A stretch of DNA of 64,000 bases, from NCBI GenBank assembly GCA_900469625.1, contig UBXV01000007.1, positions 1-64,000 on the forward strand, written 5' to 3'. Of the stretch, positions 44,808 through 54,323 are shown one piece after another. A program made the translations under genes and the position numbers. The notes under the pieces are model-generated. The model did not search any database. It saw only the letters and a program-made list of their open reading frames with translations, and was not told where the DNA came from. The DNA comes from Hyphomicrobiales bacterium (lineage in GTDB: Bacteria; Pseudomonadota; Alphaproteobacteria; Rhizobiales; Rhizobiaceae). How positions within the stretch are numbered: the first letter of the stretch is position 1; each line of letters starts with the position of its first letter.

Positions 44808-45965
44808 ATGAACGAGCTGTCTGAGATCAGGCAGGGGGCCCTAGCCCCCGCCAACACGGCAGAGGTCGCCGAAGCCATGATGAGCGGGAACGGTCTCAGG
44901 ATCGATGTCGACCGGCGCCGTGGGCGCGGTGCCGGGCTCAATATATCCGGCCGTTTCGAACCGCAGGCGCGTGAAGCTTTCGATGATGGTTGGGAGAGCC
45001 TCGAAGACCTTCCGCCCTTCAAGACCGAAGTGCAGGTGGAAAAACCGCGTTCGGTGATCAGCCGCAACGATTCTCCCGATATTTCATTCGATCGCTCGAT
45101 CAACCCTTATCGCGGCTGCGAGCATGGATGCATCTATTGTTTTGCCCGTCCGACGCACGCCTTCATGGGCCTCTCGGCAGGCCTCGATTTCGAAGCGAAG
45201 CTCTTTGCCAAGCCCGACGCGCCGCGCCTCCTTGAGCGCGAGCTTGCCCGCTCGGACTACAAGGTGCGGCCGATCGCGATCGGCACCAACACCGATCCCT
45301 ATCAGCCAATCGAGAAGGAGTGGCGGATCATGCGCCAGATCCTCGAGGTGCTGCAGGCCGCCAACCATCCGGTCATGATCGTGACCAAGTCTGCGATGGT
45401 GACGCGCGACATCGATATCTTGGCGCCGATGGCCGAAAAAGGCCTTGCGCGGGTCGGCATTTCCGTGACGACGCTCGACCGGAAGCTGGCGCGCACCATG
45501 GAACCGCGCGCTTCGACCCCTTCCAAGCGCCTGGAAGCGATGAGTTCGCTCTCGCAAGCCGGTATCCCGACGGGCGTCCTGGTCTCGCCAATCATTCCGG
45601 CACTGAACGACCATGAGATCGAGAGGGTTCTGGAAGCGTCCCGCTCGGCAGGTGCTCAGGAGGCGACATACGTGCTGCTGCGCTTGCCGCTCGAAGTCAG
45701 CCCCCTCTTTCGCGACTGGCTGCTGCGGAACTATCCGGACCGCTATCGCCACGTGATGTCGCTGATCCGCTCGATGCGCGGCGGCAAGGACTACGACGCT
45801 GAGTTCGGCAAGCGGATGAAGGGAGCCGGCCCCTATGCCTGGCAGATTGGCCGACGGTTCGAGCTTGCCGCCAAACGCCTTGGGCTCAACCTCAACCGCC
45901 GGCAGTTGCGTGACGACATCTTCGTTCCGCCGCTCGGGACCGGCGTCCAGCTTTCGCTGCTTTAG
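44808..45965 (+). CDS. PA0069-type radical SAM protein (spore photoproduct lyase-like)
   Basis: Radical SAM enzyme of 385 residues. The [4Fe-4S] motif is CEHGCIYC at about 105-112 with the lead YRGCEHGC, as in the SplB-like family. Other stretches are VRPIAIGTNTDPYQPIEKEW at about 153-172, VMIVTKSAMVTRDIDIL and GISVTTLDRKLARTMEPRAS. The ATG at 44808 (MNELSEIRQG) has CGGAG seven bases upstream; the frame extends further but without a better start. The family is widespread in proteobacteria; its substrate is not known. A LexA box upstream suggests a DNA-repair link. Confidence 0.88.
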   Translation: MNELSEIRQGALAPANTAEVAEAMMSGNGLRIDVDRRRGRGAGLNISGRFEPQAREAFDDGWESLEDLPPFKTEVQVEKPRSVISRNDSPDISFDRSINPYRGCEHGCIYCFARPTHAFMGLSAGLDFEAKLFAKPDAPRLLERELARSDYKVRPIAIGTNTDPYQPIEKEWRIMRQILEVLQAANHPVMIVTKSAMVTRDIDILAPMAEKGLARVGISVTTLDRKLARTMEPRASTPSKRLEAMSSLSQAGIPTGVLVSPIIPALNDHEIERVLEASRSAGAQEATYVLLRLPLEVSPLFRDWLLRNYPDRYRHVMSLIRSMRGGKDYDAEFGKRMKGAGPYAWQIGRRFELAAKRLGLNLNRRQLRDDIFVPPLGTGVQLSLL

Positions 45966-46370
45966 GAGAGGTGTGAAGTGATTTTCCGTCCAGGGAGGCA
46001 AAGGGCAATGAGTTGGATTGCTTTCCGTTGGAACTGGAAACGCTCTGGTGGCATCGGGTTTTGCGTATGCCGCTGGACGCAGGACGTGTTGAGAGAGGGC
46101 TTGCAAGAACGTGACATGACGGGCGGACAATGACTGTCTCGACCATCCCGCGGTCGTTGGACCGGACACCGGCAATTGCCGGTGCTGGCGCGATGGCCGG
46201 GTTCCTGGACCGACGGCCGCCTCGATGTCGCCAGGCGGCGGCGCCAAACAATGCATCTACAGGCCGTCATGGTCGCCGCCTGACGGCAAATCTGAATTCC
46301 GGCGTCTCCCTCGTGCCTCGGGACGGCGCTGGCATACCCCCCGGCTGCTGCCGCACTCAGATCGGGGGAC
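45966..46370. other. Intergenic region before rnhB
   Basis: A 405-base stretch with no convincing gene. It holds a perfect 18-base palindrome CACCGGCAATTGCCGGTG at 46167-46184. A 109-codon plus-strand frame (46130-46459) overlaps the rnhB start in another frame and has no ribosome site. Confidence 0.45.
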
Positions 46371-47057
46371 TTGAAGAGAATCGGTCGATCATGCGAGTTT
46401 CGCCGCATGTCACATCGCAGATCGACCGATTCTCCCCTTTTCCCGGAAATTATCCTTGAGCCGGATTTCAGCTTCGAACTGGCGGCCCGCAAGGATGGGG
46501 CCTGGCCCGTCGCAGGTGCCGACGAAGCCGGACGCGGACCGCTTGCAGGCCCGGTCGTCGCTGCCGCTGTCATCCTCGACCCCGATGCCATCCCGCAGGG
46601 CCTGAATGACAGCAAGAAGCTGAGCGCCGCCGCGCGCGAAAAACTGTTCGACGAGATCCTGGCGACCGCCACGGTTTCCATCGCTTCATCGTCCGCCGCA
46701 ACCATCGATACCATCGACATTCGCAAGGCGAGCCTCGAGGCCATGCGCAAGGCCGTCGACGGCCTGTCGCTAACGGCGCGTTTCGTGCTGGTCGATGGCC
46801 GCGACGTGCCGCCTGGCCTTGGCTGCCACGCCAAGGCCGTGGTCAAGGGCGACGCCCGCTCGCTGTCGATCGCGGCCGCGTCAATCGTCGCCAAAGTGAC
46901 GCGCGACCGGATGATGGAACGGGCCGACCTCGCGCATCCCGGATACGGCTTTGCCGTCCATGCCGGCTATGCGACCGTAGTGCACCGCAAGGCGATCGAT
47001 GCCAAAGGCCCCTGCCCGCTGCATCGCATGAGCTTTCGCCCACTACGCAAGGATTGA
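46371..47057 (+). CDS. rnhB: Ribonuclease HII
   Basis: Removes ribonucleotides and RNA primers from DNA. 228 residues if started at the TTG 46371 (behind GGGGGAC) or 216 from the ATG 46407 (no ribosome site). Catalytic acidic residues are visible: [15 protein letters not shown] at about 48-62 (Asp, Glu) and [12 protein letters not shown] at about 141 (Asp), with [18 protein letters not shown] at about 165-182 containing the last. The C-terminus ends [11 protein letters not shown]. Directly after its stop, three decayed copies of its own 3' end follow in tandem. Confidence 0.93.
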   Translation: MKRIGRSCEFRRMSHRRSTDSPLFPEIILEPDFSFELAARKDGAWPVAGADEAGRGPLAGPVVAAAVILDPDAIPQGLNDSKKLSAAAREKLFDEILATATVSIASSSAATIDTIDIRKASLEAMRKAVDGLSLTARFVLVDGRDVPPGLGCHAKAVVKGDARSLSIAAASIVAKVTRDRMMERADLAHPGYGFAVHAGYATVVHRKAIDAKGPCPLHRMSFRPLRKD

Positions 47058-47555
47058 CGGGCGGCGTGCCACCGAATGGTGGTGCGCGCCGTTGTCGCCA
47101 CTACGGCGGCAGTTTGCCGTCCGTGCCGGTTAGACAACCTTGGCGCATTGCGACGCGATCAACGCCTGAGGAACCCTGCCCGCTGCCCCGCATGTGCTTC
47201 CATCGGCTGCAGAAGGATTGACGGGCGTCAGGCGACACCGTGCGCGCCGATATCGCCCGCCGCGGCGACAATTTTCCGTCCATGCCGGTGAGGTAAATCT
47301 GCCGCATTGCAGGGCTATTAACACCAAAGGAACCCCACCTGCCGCATCGCATGCCCTTTCGCCCACTGCACAAGGCTTAACGGGTGACAGGCGACTCGCT
47401 ACCGCATGATGCTCCGCGCCAATTTCGCCTACCGCGGCAGCGATTGGCGAGCACGGCAGCTACGCGACAGTGGCACATTCCACGGCGATCGATGCCACTG
47501 GCTCTGCCCGTAGCGCGGCATGAGCTTCCGGCCGTTGCACAAGGATTGACGGGCG
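47058..47555 (+). repeat. Three decayed tandem copies of the rnhB 3' end
   Basis: After the rnhB stop (TGA 47055-57) the tail motif AAGGATTGACGGGCG recurs, with the stop position at 47219, 47378 (as TAA) and 47547. Intervals are 164, 159 and 169 bases. Other parts of the unit match in order: TTTGCCGTCCGTGCCGG (47112-) and TTTTCCGTCCATGCCGG against the rnhB TTTGCCGTCCATGCCGG, and GCATGAGCTT near 47518. The copies carry in-frame stops and cannot be translated like rnhB. This is seen directly; the cause (slippage or recombination) is inferred. Confidence 0.8.
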
Positions 47556-47970
47556 ATAGCAGAAAGGCTGGCAGCGTCTCGGCCATCAATCGCCGCCGGA
47601 CGCGGGTACAGCCCAGCGCAAGCCTGCATGCGGCGTTGCCGCAAGGCACTGTGACGAGTGACGCCGCTGCCGCCCTTAACCGTTGCGTTCAAGCGGCCCC
47701 AAAGGCTGCATCATCGCTCACTGCGCTCAACACAATCGGGACGTTCCAAGGGAGCTTCGTTGTCGCGGCAGCGCGCGGATAAACGCCACCCTCGCACAGT
47801 CTGGAGGGAAAGCTCGCCGCCTGCGCCCGGATCGGTCTTTCGCGCGTGCGCCGGTATCGTATCGCCAGTCTGGGCCGGAGGTGAGTTGGCGAACTGCCTG
47901 GGAAACCCGAGCCCGCCGCAACCGCATGCGGGGATGAAGCTCATACGCTCCAAAGAACCGGCCCGGAAAT
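47556..47970. other. Non-coding stretch after the rnhB repeats
   Basis: About 415 bases with no supported gene. The first 170 bases might be a fourth, more decayed copy of the rnhB tail (CTGCATC and CACTGCGC near 47708-47730), but this is weak. Frames in all directions lack ribosome sites and normal codon use. Confidence 0.4.
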
Positions 47971-47999
47971 GAAAAAAGCCCCGCACGAGGCGAGGCTTT
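47971..47999 (-). terminator. Intrinsic terminator of the atp operon
   Basis: On the minus strand AGCCTCGC / GCGGGGCT (one G-T pair) with a five-base loop CTCGT, then TTTTT, about 25 bases after the atpF stop. Confidence 0.85.
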
Positions 48000-48022
48000 C
48001 AGATCGTGTATGTGGCCGAAGC

Positions 48023-48508
48023 TTAGTTCAGGCGCGACTTGACTTCGCCAAGTGCCTTCTTGAACAGCTCGTTCTGCGCGCCGGCATCAGCCTTGGCAGC
48101 GACAACCTTTTCGGCAGCGCTGATGGCCAGATCGACGGCTGCGGAGCGAACGGCGTTGATCGCGTCGCTTTCGGCCTGCTTGATCTTCTGTTCCGATAGC
48201 GCGGTCCGGCGGGCGACGAATTCCTCCGTCTTCTGCTTGGCTTCGGCGGTCAGCATTTCGGCTTCGCGCTGAGCGGCGGCAACGATACCGGCAGCTTCCG
48301 CTTCGGCGTCCTTGCGCTTGCGCTGGTACTCGGCAACGAGGGCCTGGGCTTCTTCGCGCAGGCGCTTGGCTTCCGCCAGTTCGTTGGTGATCTTGTCGGC
48401 GCGGGCGTCGAGCGCCTTGCCCATCATGCCCGGAACCTTGAGGTAGGCAATCAGGACGAAGAAAAGGATCAAGCCGACGAGGGCATAGAAGGTCGCATCA
48501 AGATGCAT
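48023..48508 (-). CDS. atpF: F0 ATP synthase subunit b
   Basis: Stator stalk subunit of F1F0 ATP synthase, 161 residues: one N-terminal membrane helix (TFYALVGLILFFVLIAYLKVPG) and a long charged coiled coil (about 35-150, EAKRLREEAQALVAEYQRKR). AGGAG lies upstream of the ATG. It is the last gene of the operon; the second b-type subunit is encoded 13 bases upstream. Rhizobia carry two such subunits that form a heterodimer. Confidence 0.95.
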   Translation of the reverse strand: MHLDATFYALVGLILFFVLIAYLKVPGMMGKALDARADKITNELAEAKRLREEAQALVAEYQRKRKDAEAEAAGIVAAAQREAEMLTAEAKQKTEEFVARRTALSEQKIKQAESDAINAVRSAAVDLAISAAEKVVAAKADAGAQNELFKKALGEVKSRLN

Positions 48509-48521
48509 GGTTCAGTGCTCC

Positions 48522-49136
48522 TCAGTTACCCGATGCCTTGACGGCAGCGACGATCTCAGCCTTGGTGACGGTGCCACCGATGAGCTGCTTGACGACGGCG
48601 GTTGCAGTTTCCTCGGCGATGGCGCCGACGTCTGCAAGTGCCTTGGTCTTGATATCGGCGATACGGTCTTCCGCAGCGGTGATCTTCTTGGACAGATCGG
48701 CCTCGACGGCGTTGCGATCGGCGACGGCCTTCGACTTGGCGGCTTCGCGGGCGCCGTCGGCAATCTGATGACCCTTGGCCTTGGCAGCTGCCAATTCCTG
48801 CTCATAGGAAGCGATTGCGGCGTCAGCTTCGCCCTTCAGGCGCGACGCTTCGTCGAGATCCTGAGCGATCCGGTCGTGACGGGTTTCCAGAATTCCGCCG
48901 ATTCGCGGAATGATGACCTTCGACATCAAGAGATAGAAGAGGCCAAACGTGATCGCGAGCCAAAGCAGCTGCGATGCGAAATGGGTCGAATCAAAGGGCG
49001 GGAACACGCCGGAGCCAGCCTCGCCTTCGTGGGCCACACCCGTTTCGGTGTGCACCTCACCGGCCGCAGCGGCATCGTGTGCTTCGGCGCCTTCAGTGGT
49101 GGTTGACTGCTGGGCATAGGCCGCGGTCACAAACAT
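48522..49136 (-). CDS. atpG: F0 ATP synthase subunit b' (AtpG type)
   Basis: Second b-type stator subunit, 204 residues. The start is ATG 49136 ([10 protein letters not shown]), with GGAGG five bases upstream; the ATG at 49154 would put this ribosome site inside the gene. An Ala/Glu-rich head of about 45 residues precedes the membrane helix ([20 protein letters not shown], about 58-77) and a long coiled coil ([20 protein letters not shown]). Such an extended N-terminus is typical for alphaproteobacterial b'. Confidence 0.94.
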   Translation of the reverse strand: MFVTAAYAQQSTTTEGAEAHDAAAAGEVHTETGVAHEGEAGSGVFPPFDSTHFASQLLWLAITFGLFYLLMSKVIIPRIGGILETRHDRIAQDLDEASRLKGEADAAIASYEQELAAAKAKGHQIADGAREAAKSKAVADRNAVEADLSKKITAAEDRIADIKTKALADVGAIAEETATAVVKQLIGGTVTKAEIVAAVKASGN

Positions 49137-49212
49137 GCTCACCTCCAGGTGCACTCAAGAATATGCGCGGCCGCGACCCTTTGACGGGCCGCGGCCGTAA
49201 CTCCAGCCGTTA

Positions 49213-49440
49213 TTAGACGGCGAAGAGGAGGAGCAGGGCTACGAGCAGCGAGAAGATGCCCAGAGCTTCCGTAACGGCGAAGCCGAATACGAGGCGGCCG
49301 AACTGGCCGTCAGCAGCCGACGGATTGCGCAGCGCGCCAGAGAGGTAGCTGCCGAAGATGTTGCCGAGGCCGAGAGCCGTGCCGGCCATACCGAGGCAAG
49401 CCAGACCTGCGCCGATGTACTTTGCTGCTTCCGCTTCCAT
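49213..49440 (-). CDS. atpE: F0 ATP synthase subunit c
   Basis: Proteolipid ring subunit, 75 residues, two membrane helices joined by the polar loop RNPSAADGQ. The proton-carrying carboxylate is the Glu in [12 protein letters not shown] at about residue 58. The Gly-rich first helix ([21 protein letters not shown]) packs the ring. Confidence 0.97.
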   Translation of the reverse strand: MEAEAAKYIGAGLACLGMAGTALGLGNIFGSYLSGALRNPSAADGQFGRLVFGFAVTEALGIFSLLVALLLLFAV

Positions 49441-49521
49441 GATTGAACTCCTTCGAATGGTGTTGCGGCTTAGGATTGCGCTTCCGGCGGAGGACCGGCC
49501 GGAAGCAAGCGACTGTATTCC

Positions 49522-50274
49522 TTAGTGGCTTCCGGGATGGACAGCGTCGTTGAGGTACATGCAGGTCAGTACCGCGAAGACATAGGCCTGGAGGAAGCAG
49601 ACGAGGAATTCAAGACCGGTGATAGCGACGGTCATGATGAGCGGCAGGATCGCGCCACCGATACCGAGCGCGCCAAGGGCGCTCAGCGAGGTCACGAAGC
49701 CCGCGAAAACCTTCAGCGTGATGTGGCCGGCCAACATGTTGGCGAAGAGACGGACCGAGAGGCTGATGGGACGGGAAAGGAACGAGATGATTTCGATGGC
49801 GACGACCAGCGGCAGAAGCACACCGGGCACGCCATGGGGCACGAAGAGCTTGAGGAAGCCGAAACCGTGCTTGTAGAAACCGTAAAACACCACGGTGCCG
49901 ATAACGAAGAGCGCCAACGCGAAGGTGACGATGATCTGGCTGGTGATGGTGAAGAAGTAGGGGAACATGCCGAGCAGGTTCGCCGTCAGGATGAACATGA
50001 ACAGCGAGAACACCATCGGGAAGAACTTCATGCCGCCGTTGCCCGCACCTTCGCGCAGCATCGAGGCGATGAATTCATAGGACATTTCCGAAACCGACTG
50101 CAGGCGCGTCGGGACCAGCCCGCGCTGCGACGTCGTCAGGTAAAGGAAGCCGGCAGCGGCACCCACGGTCGCAACCATGAAAAGCGACGCATTGGTGAAG
50201 GAAAAGTCAATTCCGCCAATTTCGATCGGGACAATCTTGTTGATCAGGAACTGGTGGGTCGGATCGTTTGACAC
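49522..50274 (-). CDS. atpB: F0 ATP synthase subunit a
   Basis: Proton-channel subunit, 250 residues, six predicted membrane helices. The essential Arg is in the [19 protein letters not shown] stretch at about 165-183, and the last helix region has [20 protein letters not shown]. The start codon is GTG at 50274 ([10 protein letters not shown]), with a weak ribosome site, 59 bases after atpI. Confidence 0.96.
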   Translation of the reverse strand: MSNDPTHQFLINKIVPIEIGGIDFSFTNASLFMVATVGAAAGFLYLTTSQRGLVPTRLQSVSEMSYEFIASMLREGAGNGGMKFFPMVFSLFMFILTANLLGMFPYFFTITSQIIVTFALALFVIGTVVFYGFYKHGFGFLKLFVPHGVPGVLLPLVVAIEIISFLSRPISLSVRLFANMLAGHITLKVFAGFVTSLSALGALGIGGAILPLIMTVAITGLEFLVCFLQAYVFAVLTCMYLNDAVHPGSH

Positions 50275-50333
50275 CGCGCTTCTCTTTCGTTCTGCCCGCC
50301 GTTAGAGCGGATACCGTTACTCCGGGCGACGCC

Positions 50334-50693
50334 TCAGGCGCCATCTCCGTCCGTCTTGTCATTCCCCGAACTGCGCTTGACCGAGTCGAGTGTTGCCACC
50401 ATTCCCGCCGACCGCAGTACATTCAACACACCGGCGCAAAAGCCAAGGAGCAGGAAAATGATCATGCCCCACGGCCCTGTACCCGCAAAGTGGTCCAAAA
50501 GATAGCCCAGAAACGCCCCGACAACGATACCAGCGATGAACTCGCTGGAGAGCTTCATTGCCGCCGCGTAGCCTTTGCGGCTTGCGGTGGCACGGGCCTC
50601 TGCTGCGTCTGACGAAGCGGGCCTTTTGGCCTCGATCTTGTCACCGAGCTGCTTGAGCCTCGTTTCCAGACTTTCCTCGGGTTTCTCCGTCAC
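50334..50693 (-). CDS. atpI: F0F1 ATP synthase assembly protein I
   Basis: First gene of the F0 operon, 119 residues with two membrane helices (SSEFIAGIVVGAFLGYLL and PWGMIIFLLLGFCAGVL). It helps c-ring assembly or ion supply in other bacteria. The start is GTG 50693 (VTEKPEESLE), with GGAG seven bases upstream; the longer frame upstream covers the 5' UTR. Confidence 0.9.
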   Translation of the reverse strand: MTEKPEESLETRLKQLGDKIEAKRPASSDAAEARATASRKGYAAAMKLSSEFIAGIVVGAFLGYLLDHFAGTGPWGMIIFLLLGFCAGVLNVLRSAGMVATLDSVKRSSGNDKTDGDGA

Positions 50694-50795
50694 GTGGCCA
50701 CTCCCTTGTTGCCCAACACGGTCTCGACCGTGATTTCGGCCACACAAAGGGCTGTCGTTCAAGCCACGTTTCAGCCCCATTTGAAGTCGCGCGCA

Positions 50796-50824
50796 ACATA
50801 GTTTTAGGCTTCCGCATAGTCAAG
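50796..50824 (-). promoter_or_regulatory. Sigma-70 promoter of the atp operon
   Basis: On the minus strand CTTGAC, 17 bases, CTATGT: almost the Sinorhizobium housekeeping consensus CTTGAC-N17-CTATAT. It gives a 5' UTR of about 95 bases to atpI. Confidence 0.75.
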
Positions 50825-50923
50825 GCGTGCCACGCGCTTCGGCGTGGACAATATTTTTCAACAATTTCATCGACTTGACTGCATCCCCGGCTACCAAAGG
50901 TCAGACAATCCCAGGAATCGGCA

Positions 50924-50954
50924 GATCGCGGGCCAGAATCTCCGACCCGCGATC
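50924..50954. other. Hairpin downstream of the SleB-type gene
   Basis: Perfect 9-base stem GATCGCGGG / CCCGCGATC with a 13-base loop, 37 bases past the hydrolase stop. No T-run follows, so termination is uncertain. Confidence 0.4.
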
Positions 50955-50990
50955 GATGCTTGTGCGCCAAGGCTAACGAACAGAACGGCG

Positions 50991-52166
50991 TCAGCTCCAG
51001 CCGCCGCCATAGGTGCGGTAGAAGATGTGCAGGCCGATCTTGCCGACACGCTTCATCGTCTTTGCCCAGGCAGGGTTCACATAGGTCGCGTGGTAATGCG
51101 TGGCGGAGCCGACTTCCGGCAGCCAGATCTTGCCGGCAGTCACCGCCATGGCGACTTCCTTTGCTTCCTTCCAGTGCGAGCGGGAATAGACCAGGTCGCG
51201 GATCATGTCGCAGGCAAAGGAAAACTGGCACCGGTTGCGCCACGCCTTGTTCTGGTAGACGACGCCGCAGATCGTCTTCGGATAGGTCGGATTGCGCACC
51301 CGGTTGAGAATCACCTGCGCGACGGCCGCCTGCCCCTTCAAGGGTTCGCTGCGTGCCTCGAAATAGATGCCTTCGGCCAGGCACGTCTGTTCTTCCTTGC
51401 CGAAAACGCCCGCGGGCAGCGCGGTTGCAGCCCAGGCGTGATCTTCGGGCGAGATATCGGGAATGAAGCGCCCGGCGTTCTTGTCCTCGCGCAGGATCGA
51501 ATCGAAGGGCGATTCACGCGCATAGTCCGGCTCGGGCCGGACATAGGCAGTCGCAAGAATGTCGGACTTATCGTTGGTGACAAGCTTGGCCAGCATCGGC
51601 GAGACACCGGGATCGGCCTTTGGCGGCTTCTTCTTATAGAAGGCCGTGGCGATCTCGATCTCCTTGCCCTTGATCGTCGGCTTGGCGAAGACCATCTTTT
51701 CGGCGCCCTCGAAGCCGGGCTCGATCAGCGAGCTGGTGCGCTGAAGGATGGAGCCGGCGGTAAAATCCTTCGGCGGCGTCATCGGCGTGACCGCGACGAT
51801 GCGGCCCTTCTTGCCGCGGCGGTTGACGCGGTCTTCGTCCGGCGTGCCGGCATGCTTGTTTTCCGCCGTCAATGCGACGCGGCTGCCATCGGGCAGATCG
51901 ATGCCGGCGCCGCCATCGAGCGCGCCCGTGGTGACCGGATCGGTAAAGACCATTTCGACCTCGTGGATCGAGCCGGCAGGCGACGGCGTCATGTACATTC
52001 GCCAGCGTTCGCCGCCACGGTTGATGCCGGAGAGAAATGTCGCGAGGTCCGAATAGGCCGCGACAGTCGGAAAACCGATATAGACCGCCAGACCGATAAT
52101 GGCCGGAGCCAGCCAGGCGGAGACGTTCACACGAGATTCGCGACGCAGTTTTTTACTGTTACGCAC
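50991..52166 (-). CDS. SleB-type cell wall hydrolase
   Basis: Predicted lytic transglycosylase/amidase of the Hydrolase_2 (SleB) family, 391 residues. The start is GTG 52166 (VRNSKKLRRES), with GGAG upstream; a GTG 11 codons earlier is an alternative. One membrane helix near residues 18-35 (LAPAIIGLAVYIGFPTVAAY) anchors it. The catalytic domain is C-terminal (about 265-390), with CLAEGIYFEARSEPLKGQAA, VAQVILNRVRNPTYPKTICG and GSATHYHATYVNPAWA. A long central region has no recognised domain. In non-sporulating rhizobia the family acts in wall remodelling. Confidence 0.88.
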   Translation of the reverse strand: MRNSKKLRRESRVNVSAWLAPAIIGLAVYIGFPTVAAYSDLATFLSGINRGGERWRMYMTPSPAGSIHEVEMVFTDPVTTGALDGGAGIDLPDGSRVALTAENKHAGTPDEDRVNRRGKKGRIVAVTPMTPPKDFTAGSILQRTSSLIEPGFEGAEKMVFAKPTIKGKEIEIATAFYKKKPPKADPGVSPMLAKLVTNDKSDILATAYVRPEPDYARESPFDSILREDKNAGRFIPDISPEDHAWAATALPAGVFGKEEQTCLAEGIYFEARSEPLKGQAAVAQVILNRVRNPTYPKTICGVVYQNKAWRNRCQFSFACDMIRDLVYSRSHWKEAKEVAMAVTAGKIWLPEVGSATHYHATYVNPAWAKTMKRVGKIGLHIFYRTYGGGWS

Positions 52167-52404
52167 CAATCCACTCCACGCAACGCTTACCGAAGGCACG
52201 GCTCTGCCCGCGCCGGCGATGAGCCAACGGACAGTTTCCGCGCGGGACGCTAGGACAATGAAGCTGCCGGACGCTCTGTCGGCGACGCTTCGTTCGAGCC
52301 TTGAAAATGAAGCATTAACCTTGATGTTTGGTTAATGCGTGCTCGCTGAAAGACAGGAAGGGCCGGCATCCCGGCCGTTCGCGGGCCTTATCGGGCTCAT
52401 GGCG

Positions 52405-54306
52405 TCAGATGATGACGTGCGAGCCGAGTTCGACGACGCGGTTGGTCGGCAGGCGGAAATAGTCGGACGGGTCGATCGCGGCGTTGGCGAGCGCGATGAA
52501 CAGCCGGTCCTGCCAATGGGGCATGCCGGACTGGGCGTCGGGCACCAGCTTTCGCCGTCCGAGATAGAATGACGTCGACATGATGTCGAACTTCAGCCCC
52601 GACTTGCGGAAGAGGCCGAGTGCCTGCGAAACGTTCTGCGTCTCCATGAAGCCGAAGCGCATTTCGAGCAGGGTGAAGCGTTCCGACAGCGGTTGCACGC
52701 TGACCCGTTCGGCCTTGGGCACTTTCGGCGTATTGGCGGTGCGGATGGTCAGGATGAAGTTCTGCTGATGCAGCACGTGATTGTGCTTGATGTTGTGCAG
52801 CAGCGCGGCCGGGGTCGATTCCGGGTCGCTCGTCAGGAACACCGCCGTTCCCGGCACCGAGACCGGGGCGTGCTCGCTCTTGCGCTCGATCGACTTGACG
52901 AAGCTTGCGAGCGGAATGTCGATGTGGCGGGTCTTGGCGTGCAGGATTTCCGTTCCGCGTTTCCAGGTCCACATGATGACGATGAAGGTGGCGGCGATCA
53001 TCACCGGCACATAGCCACCGTCATGGATCTTCAGCATGTTGGCCCCGAGGAAGACGCATTCCAGCGCAAACAGCGGCAGCAGAACCGCGCCGGCCCAGAG
53101 CGCCGACCACTTCCAGCGCGCGCGCAGGAACTCGAAGGAGAGAACGGTGGTGACCACCATCGCGCCCGTCACCGAGATGCCATAGGCGGTAGCCAGCGAT
53201 TCGGACGAGCCAAACACGAAGACCAGCGCCATGACGCCAAACATCAGCATCGTATTGACGTTGGGCAGATAGATCTGGCCCGTATGGGTTTCCGAGGTGT
53301 GGAAGATCGCCATGCGCGGCAGGAAGCCGAGGTGGATCGCCTGGCGCGTCAGCGAGAAGGCGCCCGTGATCACCGCCTGGCTGGCGATGATCGTCGCGAA
53401 GGTCGCCAGAATGACGACCGGCAGCAGCGCCCATTTCGGGAACATCAGGAAGAACGGGTCGGACATCGCCTCAGGGTTCTTCAGGACGAATGCACCCTGG
53501 CCGAGATAATTGAGCGTCAGCGCCGGAAAGACGATCAGAAACCAGGCCCACTGGATCGGGCGGCGGCCGAAATGGCCAAGGTCGGCATAAAGCGCTTCCG
53601 CACCCGTCACCGTCAGGAACACGGCACCGAGCACGATGATGCCGACATAGCCCTCGTTGAACATGAAGCTGAAGGCATAATAGGGATTGAACGCCTTGAA
53701 GATCGACAGGTCGTCGGAAATATGAACGAGGCCGATGCCGCCCATAACCAGGAACCAGACGAGCGTGATCGGGCCGAAGAAGTTGGAGACGGCAGCCGTT
53801 CCCTTGGACTGGACGGCGAACATCAGAAGAAGAATGACGACGGCGATGGGAACGACATAATCCGATAGTGCCGGTGTCACCAGCTTCAGGCCTTCCACCG
53901 CCGAAAGCACCGACAGCGCAGGCGTGATCATCGCATCGCCGATGAACAGCGCGGCACCGGCAATGCCCATGAAGAACAGGATCGCCGTGTGGCCGTTGCC
54001 CGTCTTCATCAACAGCGCCAGCAATGACAGCGTCCCGCCCTCGCCCTGGTTGTCGGCCCGCAGCAGGAACAGCACATACTTGATGGTGACGATGATCGTC
54101 AGCGTCCAGATCATCAGCGAGATCAGGCCGATGATTTCGACATCCGTCACGCCATCGTGGGAGACCGGGCGCAAGGCTTCGCGAAACGCGTAGAGCGGGC
54201 TGGTGCCGATGTCGCCATAGACAACACCGATGGAGCCGAGGCCGAGGACGAGCAGCCGGCGCAGGTCTTTCGACCCTTGTGCGGAAGGGGCATGGGATTG
54301 GGTCAT
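52405..54306 (-). CDS. kup: Low-affinity potassium uptake protein Kup
   Basis: K+/H+ symporter of 633 residues with 12 predicted helices and a C-terminal soluble tail. The signature [20 protein letters not shown] is at about 24-43. The ATG at 54306 ([10 protein letters not shown]) gives the normal length; the longer frame overlaps corA. It follows corA by 17 bases, so the two ion transporters form an operon. Confidence 0.95.
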   Translation of the reverse strand: MTQSHAPSAQGSKDLRRLLVLGLGSIGVVYGDIGTSPLYAFREALRPVSHDGVTDVEIIGLISLMIWTLTIIVTIKYVLFLLRADNQGEGGTLSLLALLMKTGNGHTAILFFMGIAGAALFIGDAMITPALSVLSAVEGLKLVTPALSDYVVPIAVVILLLMFAVQSKGTAAVSNFFGPITLVWFLVMGGIGLVHISDDLSIFKAFNPYYAFSFMFNEGYVGIIVLGAVFLTVTGAEALYADLGHFGRRPIQWAWFLIVFPALTLNYLGQGAFVLKNPEAMSDPFFLMFPKWALLPVVILATFATIIASQAVITGAFSLTRQAIHLGFLPRMAIFHTSETHTGQIYLPNVNTMLMFGVMALVFVFGSSESLATAYGISVTGAMVVTTVLSFEFLRARWKWSALWAGAVLLPLFALECVFLGANMLKIHDGGYVPVMIAATFIVIMWTWKRGTEILHAKTRHIDIPLASFVKSIERKSEHAPVSVPGTAVFLTSDPESTPAALLHNIKHNHVLHQQNFILTIRTANTPKVPKAERVSVQPLSERFTLLEMRFGFMETQNVSQALGLFRKSGLKFDIMSTSFYLGRRKLVPDAQSGMPHWQDRLFIALANAAIDPSDYFRLPTNRVVELGSHVII

Positions 54307-54323
54307 GCGTGTCCTACTGGCGA

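Noticed and set aside
46167-46184. CACCGGCAATTGCCGGTG as an operator
   Set aside because: A perfect palindrome but 190 bases from any gene start and of a common GC-rich kind; listed only as a note within the intergenic entry.
47384-47782. Frames of 90-130 codons in the region after rnhB
   Set aside because: They run through decayed rnhB repeats, lack ribosome sites and have low-complexity translations.
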